Below are positions 44,934 to 53,273 of a stretch of 64,000 bases of DNA, piece by piece. The stretch is from Phycicoccus endophyticus. GTDB lineage: Bacteria > Actinomycetota > Actinomycetes > Actinomycetales > Dermatophilaceae. The stretch is taken from positions 1 to 64,000 of the forward strand of contig NZ_JAANCN010000015.1 of assembly GCF_011326735.1 (NCBI RefSeq), written 5' to 3'. Below the pieces are notes generated by a model. That model did no database searches and was not told the DNA's origin. It saw only the letters and a list, made by a program, of their open reading frames with translations. A program made the translations under genes and the position numbers. Position 1 is the stretch's first letter. Each line of letters opens with the position of its first letter.

Positions 44934-45977
44934 TCAGGCGCTCTCGCGGGCGACGAGCTCGACGCCGAGGACGATCCCCGGCCCGTCGTGCCTGCCGTGC
45001 AGCTCGGGCATTGGCTCGGCCACCTCGCGCCCGAGCCGCGTCAGGAGGTATTGCGCCATGAGACGGCCCTGGTCGAGGGTCCGCTGGCGCACCGTCGTCA
45101 GCGGGGGAGCGGCCACGGCGGCGACGTCCGCGTCGTCGAAGCCGACGACCGCCACGTCGCGCGGTACCTCCAGGCCACGTCCGCGCAGCACGGTCAGCGC
45201 GCCGAGGGCCATCAGGTCGTTGGCGACGACGATGCCGTCCAGGTTGGGGCGCCGGGCAAGCAGGCGCTCGGTCGCCGCCGCGCCGCCCGTCGTCGTGAAG
45301 TCGCCGACCTCGACCAGGTCCGGGTCGAACGCGCCGCCGAGGCCCTCCCGGAACCCGATGAGCCGGTCCACTCCCGCGGACATGTCCTGCGGCCCGGCGA
45401 CCGACGCGACCCGGCGGCAGCCCCGTGCCAGCAGGTGGCCCGCGGCGATCCGCCCGCCGGTGACGTTGTCGTTGTCGACGTAGGGGACCTCGCCGTGCGG
45501 CGTCATCGGCCGCCCCCCGACGACGACCGGCAGCCCCGAGCCGGCCGCGACCCCGACGACGTCGCGCGAGTCGTGCTCGGAGATGACGAGGATGCCGTCG
45601 AGGTGCCCGCCACGCACGAAGCCGGCCAGCCGCTCCAGGTCCTCCTCGCTCTGGACCATCGAGAGCACCAGGTGCAGCCCCGAGCGCGCGAGCTCCTGCC
45701 CGGCCCCCCGGGTCACCGCGGCGAAGAACGGGTCGCCGAAGACGCGCGTCGTGGACTCGGCGGCGACGAGCGCGACCGTCTCGGACCGGCGCGTCATCAG
45801 CGACCTGGCGGCCCGGTTGGGTACGTACCCAAGGTCGGTGACCGCGCGGCGCACCTGGGTGGCGAGCGCCTCGTCGACCGTGCTCGAGCCGTTGACGACC
45901 CGCGAGACGGTCGCCCGGGAGACGCCGGCGTGGGCGGCGACCTGGTCGAGGGTCGGCCGCTCCGGCTGCCCCCTCAC
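44934..45977 (-). CDS. LacI-family transcriptional regulator
   Basis: The 347-residue product has the LacI helix-turn-helix and hinge (PTLDQVAAHAGVSRATVSRV, VNGSSTV) and a periplasmic-binding-like sugar domain (VYV-type VPYVDNDNVTGGRIAAGHLL, GIVVANDLMALGALTVL, VVGFDD). It converges on the beta-helix gene, whose operator it probably binds. GTG 45977 is the start. The inducer is likely a sugar. Confidence 0.9.
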   Translation of the reverse strand: MRGQPERPTLDQVAAHAGVSRATVSRVVNGSSTVDEALATQVRRAVTDLGYVPNRAARSLMTRRSETVALVAAESTTRVFGDPFFAAVTRGAGQELARSGLHLVLSMVQSEEDLERLAGFVRGGHLDGILVISEHDSRDVVGVAAGSGLPVVVGGRPMTPHGEVPYVDNDNVTGGRIAAGHLLARGCRRVASVAGPQDMSAGVDRLIGFREGLGGAFDPDLVEVGDFTTTGGAAATERLLARRPNLDGIVVANDLMALGALTVLRGRGLEVPRDVAVVGFDDADVAAVAAPPLTTVRQRTLDQGRLMAQYLLTRLGREVAEPMPELHGRHDGPGIVLGVELVARESA

Positions 45978-46022
45978 GTGCTCACCCGCAGCGGCATGCG
46001 GCAGATGCTAGCCGGGACAGGG

Positions 46023-46052
46023 CGAGGCCCCGGTCGGGTGACCGGGGCCTCG
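46023..46052 (-). terminator. Terminator of the small membrane protein gene
   Basis: A perfect 13-bp stem CGAGGCCCCGGTC with a GGGT loop lies 27 bases past the stop of the minus-strand gene ending at 46080. Confidence 0.7.
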
Positions 46053-46079
46053 GGGGTGCTGCAGTGACGGCAGCTGGTG

Positions 46080-46667
46080 TCAGGCGCTGGCGGGGATCCG
46101 CTCGGCGGCCGGGTAGTCGGTGCTGTTGACCTTGCTGGCGTGCCGCAGGCCGAGGATGCCGAGGACGAGCATCACGGCCGCGCCGACGAAGGCGGCGATG
46201 GCGGCCCACATCGCGATGAGGCCGATGGTGCCGAAGGCGTAGGCGTTGAGGAGCATGCCCCGCAGCGTCGTGCCCATGAAGAGGGTCTGGCGCAGCTGAC
46301 CGAGGTCCTGGGTGGCCTCGGCGGTCGGGTCGGAGGCGACGGCGGCCATGTACTCACCGGAGATCTCCGAGTAGCTCTTGCCACCGGACGACTCGTCCAT
46401 GTGCGCCTGGATGTAGTAGTCGGCGTAGGCCTTGGCCTGCGCACCGGTGGTGAGCTCCTGGCCGGCGTACTGGCTGAGGTGGTCCTTCATCTCGTCCGTC
46501 GTCAGCTGGTCGCCCTCGGGCATGGTGATCTCCTGGGCCGCGAGCTGGTCGTGAACCGTGGAGGTGGCGAAGGTCGACGCCCACGTGAGCAGGCCGCCGG
46601 CCACGAGGAGGATGGCCGCAATGATGAGGCCGGTCCAGGAGATGAGCTTGTCGAATGCGCTGCGCAT
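46080..46667 (-). CDS. Two-helix membrane protein of unknown function
   Basis: The 195-residue product has an N-terminal helix (LISWTGLIIAAILLVAGGLL), an external domain with QLAAQEITMPEGDQLTTDEM and YAGQELTTGAQAKAYADYYI, and a C-terminal helix pair (LLNAYAFGTIGLIAMWAAIA...). Homologues are common in actinobacteria and are often mislabelled as an aromatic ring-opening dioxygenase (LigA); nothing here supports that. It is divergent from the PEPCK-like gene. Confidence 0.75.
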   Translation of the reverse strand: MRSAFDKLISWTGLIIAAILLVAGGLLTWASTFATSTVHDQLAAQEITMPEGDQLTTDEMKDHLSQYAGQELTTGAQAKAYADYYIQAHMDESSGGKSYSEISGEYMAAVASDPTAEATQDLGQLRQTLFMGTTLRGMLLNAYAFGTIGLIAMWAAIAAFVGAAVMLVLGILGLRHASKVNSTDYPAAERIPASA

Positions 46668-46745
46668 GGTTCTCGAGTCCTTCCGCGGGGCGGGGTAGGA
46701 GCCCCGGTGGTGGTGCTGTGGGGGGGTGGTCTTGCGAGTCACAAT

Positions 46746-46764
46746 CTACTACTAGCCGTAGTAG
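46746..46764. promoter_or_regulatory. Inverted repeat CTACTAC-TAGCC-GTAGTAG
   Basis: Perfect seven-base arms lie 79 bases upstream of the minus-strand membrane gene and 222 bases from the plus-strand gene. It is AT-rich for this genome and likely covers the promoter of the membrane gene. The rest of the 318-base gap contains no gene. Confidence 0.5.
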
Positions 46765-46985
46765 TTGAATAACCACAGCGATGTGGCGTGCGCCACACCG
46801 ACGACGGCCCCGCGAAGGGCGCGGCGCTGTCGTTCGTCGGAGGGTCCCGAGGGCCCCCGTCGGCCCGGGTCGCCCACAGGCCGCGGTGGTAGTTTCGAGA
46901 GCAGATCGGAGACGGCGAGCACGACGACGAGGACGTCGGTGGTGGCCCGCATTCCCGGCAGGACGACGCAGGAGGGACGACCCCA

Positions 46986-49900
46986 ATGTCCGACACCCGA
47001 ACCTCGTCAGAAGCCAGCCCGACGACGGAGGCGATCACCCTCCGGCTCGCGGCGCTCGGCCTGCCCCTCCCGCCGGGAGCGGAGAGCGACAGCGCCCTGC
47101 AGCTCGCGACGCCGATCCTCGCCCGCAACCGCGAGCTGAGCCGCCGGCTCGCCGACCGGCCGTGCGCCGCCGACCGGCGTATCCAGGCCTTCCTCGACGA
47201 CTTCCTCGCCAACGCCCCCGTCCGGCCCCAGCTGCCGCGGCGCACGCTGGTCCTCGACGAGCCCGGCCTCGCCCGAGAGCTCACCCTGCCCCGGGACGGC
47301 GACGAGTTCACCTCACGCCTCGTGGCCAGCTACCGCCTGGCCAACGGCGTCCTGCACAACCCGGCCAACGACCGCCGCACGACGGCCGGGGTCTTCCACA
47401 TCGCCGAGGGTGGGCTGCCTATCCAGGACGACAAGCTCGCCGTGCCCAACGCCGTCTACGCGCGCTTGCTCGAGGAGGCGCTGCGGCCTCCCGCGGAGGA
47501 CCTCGTCCTCCCTTGGACCGCCACCGCGCCGGAGCCGGCGCGCACCTGGGTCTCCCTCCTCCTGCGGCCCGTCGTCGTGCCGGCCACGGGCGCCAGCCCG
47601 CTCGCCCGCAGCATGGAGACCCGGTTCATCGTCCCCGGCGGCCTCGTGTGCAACCTCGACTTCGTCGAGACGGTCTTCGGCAACGCCGGCGACCCCTACC
47701 TTCCCGAGAACGACGCCTCGCTGGACCCGGTGTCGTGGACGGGGCACACCGGCTGCGTCATCCTCGCGCCGCACCTGACCGCGCTGACCAAGCGCGAGCT
47801 CGGGCTTCCGCACGTCGACGACGCCACCGAGCGTCAGCGGCGCGACGGCATGTGCTGGACCACCTCCGACGAGCGGTACAACGGCGGCAAGGCGTTCAAG
47901 GTCACCGCCCGGGACGCCCGTGGCGTCGTCGTCACCGTCATCGCCGACAACTACTTCGGCTACTGCAAGAAGGAGGTCAAGACCCAGATCAGCTACGCCG
48001 CCAACCTCTTCGGGATGGCCGAGGAGGAGCACTCCGGCGGCGCGATCTGCTACCCGGCCTACAACCTCGGCCAGGAGTACACCGACACCTTCACGCCGGA
48101 GGACTACAGCGTGCGGGAGGTGCTCGCCGGCAACCCCGGCCGCTTCGAGCCCCGGCCGGAGGGGCACGCCGTCGACACCCGGCTGCCCCAGCTGACGCTC
48201 GTGCCCACGGGTGCCGCCTTCAGCATCCCGCGCCGTGCCGTGACCTGGACGGGGCGCCGTGGGGAGCGCTACGAGATCCCCCTGGACGCCGACCGGGTCT
48301 ACATGACCCCCAACGGCTACCGGGTCTTCGCCAAGCCCCGCGAGGCCGACCCCACCCAATGGCACCTGCTCGGCATCTCGCCGCTGTCGACCCAGTGCCA
48401 CAAGCCGGCGACCGTCTCCGGCGGGGGCAAGAGCGAGATCAGCAAGTCGCTCATGGACGCCGTCGTCTTCGGGCACGCGACCACCCTCGGCTTCGACGCC
48501 GACATGGACGCCGTCGCCGACCTCGTCGGCACCGACTTCTCCGGCCGCTACCGCGACCCCCAGCGCCCGCGGGACGAGCGCAGTCTGCTCTCCGCCGAGC
48601 GCACGCTCGGCAGCGTCATCAAGCTGCTCACGCCGAACGAGGACTTCACCGACGAGTACAACGCCTGGCTCGAGGAGATCCCGCCGCACGTCAAGGAGCT
48701 GGTGTACCTCGTCAAGAAGTACTACGAGCCGGAGTGGGGCGAGGACTGGCGCAGCCACTTCTCGGTGAGCACGATCAACGGCCGCGAGGGCAGCCGGGTG
48801 CGCCTGGACGGCGAGCTGGTCATCGTCAACATGCTCCGGCTCGGGTTCACCCCGGACGGCTCGTGGCGGCTGTTCTCGCTGCGGCCCGACTTCAGCCCCG
48901 CGGTCAAGGTGCAGAGCGAGGACGACATCACCGCGAGCGTCGTCCTCCCCGAGACCCTCGCGCCGCTCGACTTCGGCGACCACCGTGGCCTCACCGAGGC
49001 CCGCCGGGAGGCGCGCAGCCGCCCCGCGGTCTCGCGCAAGTACGTCACCAACTGCGAGCGGCTGCTCTTCCAGCGCCCGGACGACGCGATCCACCGCGGC
49101 TACGACAAGCAGGCCGAGCGCGACATCGCCACCCCGGGCACCTTCCTCTCCAACTTCCAGCCGCTGACCCGGGCCGACGCCGCCGAGATGGTGCGCGACG
49201 CGGTGGCCTTCAGCCGCTACACCCCGCCGATGGCCGACCTGCTGGCCCGTTTCGCGACGACCGAGGAGGGGCCCGGATTCGTCGTCTCCTCCTCCGAGCC
49301 CCGGCTCGTCGGCGGCGTGCCGACGAAGAACCCCCGCTACCTGCAGCCGCGCCCGGACACTGCCGACCCGACGGCCACCGCCCTCGCCGATGTCGCGAGC
49401 CACCTCGCGCTCAAGCGGCCCCTGGACGAGCTCGCCCCGCTGCCGGTCGACGTCGTCGCCGCGGGGCGGCGCAACAACCCGCCCGAGGCGGGGTCCCCGG
49501 CGCTGTGCTCGTACAACCCCCTGCACTACATGGAGCTGCCCGAGCTGTTCATGGAGTTCATCAGCTCGATGACCGGCAAGTCGCCCTCGACGACGGGAGC
49601 CGGGTCCGAGGGCGCCCTCACCAAGGGCCCGTTCAACATGCTGCCTTCGGTGATCGACCTCAACGCGGCCTTCCTCTCCTACGCCCTCACCGGCTACGAC
49701 GGCTGGGTCTCCGGTGCCGGGTACATCGGCCCTCGGATCCGGGTCGACCACGACTTCAGCCTGCTCGTGCCCGAGCTGTTCGCCCGGATGTGGCCGAGCG
49801 AGCGGGACGCGCGCGCCCTCATCGACAACGGCTTCCTCGAGAAGGTGCCCGACGTCGAGCGTGAGGGGATGACCGTCGAGGCCAGCCGCCTCGGCTACCG

Positions 49901-50435
49901 GATGAACCACCGCTTCGCGACGACCTTCTTCGGGCGGATCTTCCTGCACCCGGAGACGGTCTTCACCGACGAGATGCTCGCCCCCGAGCTGCAGGGCGCC
50001 GACGTCTACGCCGACAGCGTCGAGGTCATCATCGAGACCCACCGTCGGGTCGCGCAGTCCTACATCGACGACGGCACGATCGAGCTCGCCGTGCCCCCGC
50101 TGCGTGCGCTGCTGCAGTACATGGCCCTGGGCAAGACCGACGAGGGCTGGACGCTGCAGTCGCCCGAGCTGCGCTCGCAGTTCACCCGCGAGAGCGTGCT
50201 CGCCAGCGACTGGTACGCCGAGCGGCTGGACGCCAAGCGCAGCTACGACATCGACCACTACGAGCGCTCGGTGGCCGACCTCGAGCGCTTCCTCGCCGGC
50301 GACACCAACGCCGACACCGCCGACCGGCTGCACGTCCAGCGCCGCCTGCAGGACGTCACGGCCGAGCTGGCCCGGGTGTCGGCACCGGGGTACGCCGCCG
50401 AGCTGGTCGGCACGGTCGGGCGCCAGCCCCTCTGA
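46986..50435 (+). CDS. Probable PPi-type phosphoenolpyruvate carboxykinase
   Basis: The 1149-residue soluble protein has the size and style of the diphosphate-dependent PEP carboxykinases known from Propionibacterium and Entamoeba, which interconvert PEP and oxaloacetate using PPi/Pi rather than ATP/GTP. Visible blocks are GHTGCVILAPHLTALTKREL, TSDERYNGGKAFKVTARDA, YFGYCKKEVKTQISYAANLF, PLSTQCHKPATVSGGGKSEI (a P-loop-like segment, about 470-485) and MTGKSPSTTGAGSEGALTKG. I know the family from memory, not from a search, so the name needs confirmation. AGGAGGG precedes ATG 46986. Confidence 0.6.
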   Translation: MSDTRTSSEASPTTEAITLRLAALGLPLPPGAESDSALQLATPILARNRELSRRLADRPCAADRRIQAFLDDFLANAPVRPQLPRRTLVLDEPGLARELTLPRDGDEFTSRLVASYRLANGVLHNPANDRRTTAGVFHIAEGGLPIQDDKLAVPNAVYARLLEEALRPPAEDLVLPWTATAPEPARTWVSLLLRPVVVPATGASPLARSMETRFIVPGGLVCNLDFVETVFGNAGDPYLPENDASLDPVSWTGHTGCVILAPHLTALTKRELGLPHVDDATERQRRDGMCWTTSDERYNGGKAFKVTARDARGVVVTVIADNYFGYCKKEVKTQISYAANLFGMAEEEHSGGAICYPAYNLGQEYTDTFTPEDYSVREVLAGNPGRFEPRPEGHAVDTRLPQLTLVPTGAAFSIPRRAVTWTGRRGERYEIPLDADRVYMTPNGYRVFAKPREADPTQWHLLGISPLSTQCHKPATVSGGGKSEISKSLMDAVVFGHATTLGFDADMDAVADLVGTDFSGRYRDPQRPRDERSLLSAERTLGSVIKLLTPNEDFTDEYNAWLEEIPPHVKELVYLVKKYYEPEWGEDWRSHFSVSTINGREGSRVRLDGELVIVNMLRLGFTPDGSWRLFSLRPDFSPAVKVQSEDDITASVVLPETLAPLDFGDHRGLTEARREARSRPAVSRKYVTNCERLLFQRPDDAIHRGYDKQAERDIATPGTFLSNFQPLTRADAAEMVRDAVAFSRYTPPMADLLARFATTEEGPGFVVSSSEPRLVGGVPTKNPRYLQPRPDTADPTATALADVASHLALKRPLDELAPLPVDVVAAGRRNNPPEAGSPALCSYNPLHYMELPELFMEFISSMTGKSPSTTGAGSEGALTKGPFNMLPSVIDLNAAFLSYALTGYDGWVSGAGYIGPRIRVDHDFSLLVPELFARMWPSERDARALIDNGFLEKVPDVEREGMTVEASRLGYRMNHRFATTFFGRIFLHPETVFTDEMLAPELQGADVYADSVEVIIETHRRVAQSYIDDGTIELAVPPLRALLQYMALGKTDEGWTLQSPELRSQFTRESVLASDWYAERLDAKRSYDIDHYERSVADLERFLAGDTNADTADRLHVQRRLQDVTAELARVSAPGYAAELVGTVGRQPL

Positions 50436-50494
50436 GCCGAGACGGCCCGCGAGGCCGCCCGTCCCTCCCGTGCTGTGGGTGGGTGGCCTCGGCA

Positions 50495-50500
50495 TACGGT
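50495..50500 (+). promoter_or_regulatory. -10 element for the aldo/keto reductase (leaderless)
   Basis: TACGGT is followed by six bases and ATG 50507. Confidence 0.5.
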
Positions 50501-50506
50501 GGCGAC

Positions 50507-51517
50507 ATGGAGTTTCGATACCTCGGAAACAGCGGGCTGAAGATCTCGGAGATCACCTACGGGAACTGGCTGACCCACGGCTCACAGGTCGAGAACGACG
50601 CGGCGACGGCGTGTGTGCGCGCCGCGCTCGACCACGGCATCAGCACCTTCGACACCGCCGACGTGTACGCCAACACCAAGGCGGAGACGGTGCTCGGCGA
50701 GGCCCTCAAGGGTGAGCGGCGGGAGAGCCTGGAGATCTTCACCAAGGTGTACTGGCCCACCGGCCCGGGCGGGAAGAACGACACCGGCCTCTCCCGCAAG
50801 CACATCATGGAGTCGATCGAGGGGTCGCTGCGGCGGCTCCAGACCGACTACGTCGACCTCTACCAGGCCCACCGGTACGACACCGAGACCCCGCTCGAGG
50901 AGACGATGCAGGCGTTCGCCGACGTCGTGCGCCAGGGCAAGGCGCTCTACATCGGCGTCTCGGAGTGGACGGCCGACCAGATCCGGGCCGGTCACGCCCT
51001 CGCACGCGACCTCGACATCCAGCTGATCTCGAGCCAGCCGCAGTACTCGATGCTGTGGCGGGTCATCGAGGGTGAGGTCGTCCCGACCTGCGAGGAGCTG
51101 GGCATCGGCCAGATCGTGTGGAGCCCGATCGCGCAGGGCATCCTCACGGGCAAGTACAAGCCAGGTGAGGCTCCGCCGGCGGGGTCGCGCGCCACCGACG
51201 ACAAGGGCGGCGCCGACATGATCAAGCGGTTCATGGACGACGACCTGCTCGCCCGCGTCCAGCGGCTGCAGCCGATCGCCGACGAGGCGGGCCTCACCAT
51301 GGCGCAGCTGGCCATCGCGTGGGTGCTGCAGAACGACAACGTGTCGGCGGCGCTCGTCGGGGCGTCCCGTCCGGAGCAGGTCGAGAGCAACGTGGCGGCG
51401 GCGGGGGTCCGTCTCGAGGAGTCCGCGATGGCGGCGATCGACGAGGCGCTCGGCGACGTCGTCGTGCGTGACCCGGCGATGACGGCTCGTAACGCGCCAC
51501 AGACCCGCGTGGCCTGA
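50507..51517 (+). CDS. Aldo/keto reductase, Kv-beta-like
   Basis: The 336-residue product starts MEFRYLGNSGLKISEITYGN. The catalytic tetrad is in FDTADVYANTKAE (Asp, Tyr), FTKVYW (Lys) and LYQAHRYD (His). The NADPH site includes SPIAQGILTGKYKPG and LVGASRPEQVESN. This subgroup reduces aldehydes or ketones; the substrate is unknown. Monocistronic between a -10 and a terminator. Confidence 0.92.
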   Translation: MEFRYLGNSGLKISEITYGNWLTHGSQVENDAATACVRAALDHGISTFDTADVYANTKAETVLGEALKGERRESLEIFTKVYWPTGPGGKNDTGLSRKHIMESIEGSLRRLQTDYVDLYQAHRYDTETPLEETMQAFADVVRQGKALYIGVSEWTADQIRAGHALARDLDIQLISSQPQYSMLWRVIEGEVVPTCEELGIGQIVWSPIAQGILTGKYKPGEAPPAGSRATDDKGGADMIKRFMDDDLLARVQRLQPIADEAGLTMAQLAIAWVLQNDNVSAALVGASRPEQVESNVAAAGVRLEESAMAAIDEALGDVVVRDPAMTARNAPQTRVA

Positions 51518-51550
51518 CGTACGGCGCCGGGCGGCCCCCGCCGCCCGCAG

Positions 51551-51582
51551 ACGGCCCCGGACCCGCGTGGGTCCGGGGCCGT
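51551..51582 (+). terminator. Terminator after the aldo/keto reductase
   Basis: A perfect 14-bp stem ACGGCCCCGGACCC with loop GCGT lies 34 bases past the stop. Confidence 0.75.
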
Positions 51583-51696
51583 GCTCGTGCCACGGGTGGG
51601 GTGGCTGCCTGTGGACAACTCGGGTGGCGGATCCGGGGGGTTTGGCTACCGTTTCGGGGGTGGGGGTCGCCGGGGTGGTGGCCCGGGAAGGGACGG

Positions 51697-52284
51697 ATGG
51701 GCCGTACGTGTCGTGCGCTCACCGGGGCCGTCGTGCTCGCGGTGCTCGCCCTCGGGGCGTGCAGTTCCGACGACGACCAGGTCGCGAGCCCGACGCCGAG
51801 CGCGACGAGCGCCAGCCCGTCGCCGTCGGCCTCGAGCGCCAGCCCCTCGCCGTCGCCGAGCGAGAGCGGCCCCGACATCCCCGCCGCCGCCCGCAAACAG
51901 ACCCCCGCCGGCGCCGAGGCGTTCGTCCGCTACTTCTTCGCCCAGCTCGAGAGCGCGTGGACCACGCCGGAGTCCGGCCTGATCGCAGCCCTGAGCATCG
52001 ATGCCTGCCACTTCTGTGAGGTGACGGAAGGTACCGCGAGGTACTTGGTCGATCATGGGCAGCGTTACGCCTCCGACCCCGTGGATGTGCGGGACGTACG
52101 GGTCTTCGGGGGCGCTCCTCCTGGGCAGCAATACCTCTCACTGACGATGGTCCAACGTCGAGCCAGCATTGAGAGTCTTGATGGAGAGGTGGTAAAGACC
52201 GACACCTACAAGGAACTGCCCCGCTACGCAACCTTGCGATGGGCGAACAGCCGGTGGGTCATGCTCGAAGTAGAGAAGACATGA
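51697..52284 (+). CDS. DUF6318-like lipoprotein
   Basis: The 195-residue product has a lipoprotein signal (CRALTGAVVLAVLALGACSS), a Ser/Pro/Ala linker, and a domain AAARKQTPAGAEAFVRYFFA with IDACHFCEVT and YLSLTMVQRR, as in DUF6318 lipoproteins. Cys-Xaa2-Cys-like ACHFC may form a disulfide outside the cell. Composition shifts midway: from about 52000 the GC falls sharply, continuing into the next gene. ATG 51697 follows GAAGGGA. Coupled to the next gene by ATGA. Confidence 0.75.
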   Translation: MGRTCRALTGAVVLAVLALGACSSDDDQVASPTPSATSASPSPSASSASPSPSPSESGPDIPAAARKQTPAGAEAFVRYFFAQLESAWTTPESGLIAALSIDACHFCEVTEGTARYLVDHGQRYASDPVDVRDVRVFGGAPPGQQYLSLTMVQRRASIESLDGEVVKTDTYKELPRYATLRWANSRWVMLEVEKT

Positions 52285-53180
52285 AGCGGGCGCTGCTTGC
52301 CTTCGGGATACTTGCGTCCTCTGTCTCCGGCGTGGGTGCGGACGAACCGGGCCCTCCGTTGGACCTTGACGCCAGCTCCGCGAATACCGGTACTCGGGTG
52401 ACGTTGAGTAGTGCTGACATGCGTGACCTGGCTAGTTCCTACTTCCGTAACGCGGTGGCGAGTGGGCCTTTCCACGACTATCGGGCGGTCTCGGTGTGTG
52501 GGAACGCGGGACCGGAGAGCGCCAATCCCGGGGATCTGTGTCCGCCGTCGTGGGGGCTGTGTCGTATCGCGTCGGGTGGGGGTGAGGGTCCGGCGGTGGT
52601 GGTCTATCGGCGGGTGGTCAGGCGCGATGGGACGCCGGTGGTGGGGCCGTTGGGTGAGTGGGTGGAGGTGGCGTTGACGTGTTGGCCGGAGGCGGTGCCG
52701 GGGAACGAGAACGCGTTGACGATGGCGATGATTCGGGATGCGTTCCACGACACCGACTTCACTGTGCCGACCGTCAACATCCAGCCGGAGGGGGATGTGA
52801 CGTTGGTGAACCTGCCGACGTTCTTCGAGGCACGGTTTCCCGACGCGGGTTTTGGCCCGGATGAGGTGGACCACCCCGATCCCGCCCGTCTGCTGGGCCA
52901 TCCCATCGACGTGCGGCCGCGGCTGAAGTCGGTCACCTACCACCTCGGCGAGGACACTGTCGGCCCCACCCAGGACCTCGGCGGGCCGTACCCGGATGGT
53001 TCCGTCGTCCAGACCTACACCCGGCCCGGTCGGTATCAGGTGCGCCTGGACATCGTCTACACCGGCCAGTTCCGGGTTGGCGGCGGCGCATGGGTCGACA
53101 TCCCGGGGGAGGTCGCCCTCCAGGGCACGCCGGTCACGCTCACCGTGCGTGAGGCCACCGCCCGTCTCTACACCCACTGA
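52281..53180 (+). CDS. Secreted hypothetical protein
   Basis: The 299-residue product has a signal peptide (MKRALLAFGILASSVSGVGA). The mature part contains ENALTMAMIRDAFHDTDFTV and, near the end, YHLGEDTVGPTQDLGGPYPD and YTRPGRYQVRLDIVYTG, which read like a PKD-type beta-sandwich. Paired cysteines (VCGNAG, DLCPPSWGLC) suggest disulfides. Low GC in its first 600 bases. Together with the lipoprotein before it (ATGA overlap), this is a recurrent actinobacterial cell-surface pair of unknown role. Confidence 0.7.
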   Translation: MKRALLAFGILASSVSGVGADEPGPPLDLDASSANTGTRVTLSSADMRDLASSYFRNAVASGPFHDYRAVSVCGNAGPESANPGDLCPPSWGLCRIASGGGEGPAVVVYRRVVRRDGTPVVGPLGEWVEVALTCWPEAVPGNENALTMAMIRDAFHDTDFTVPTVNIQPEGDVTLVNLPTFFEARFPDAGFGPDEVDHPDPARLLGHPIDVRPRLKSVTYHLGEDTVGPTQDLGGPYPDGSVVQTYTRPGRYQVRLDIVYTGQFRVGGGAWVDIPGEVALQGTPVTLTVREATARLYTH

Positions 53181-53219
53181 GCGCCGGCCGCACCGACCTT
53201 CCCTCGACCGAACCGCGAG

Positions 53220-53259
53220 CGGCCGGTGTCGGGGACGCGGGGGTCCCCGACACCGGCCG
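53220..53259. terminator. Bidirectional terminator
   Basis: A perfect 17-bp stem CGGCCGGTGTCGGGGAC with a six-base loop lies between convergent genes ending at 53180 and 53274. Confidence 0.85.
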
Positions 53260-53273
53260 ACACGGTCGAGCCG

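Noticed and set aside
47313-50495. A 1060-codon antisense frame over the PEPCK-like gene
   Set aside because: The sense strand has conserved-looking blocks and a ribosome site; the antisense text is low-complexity.
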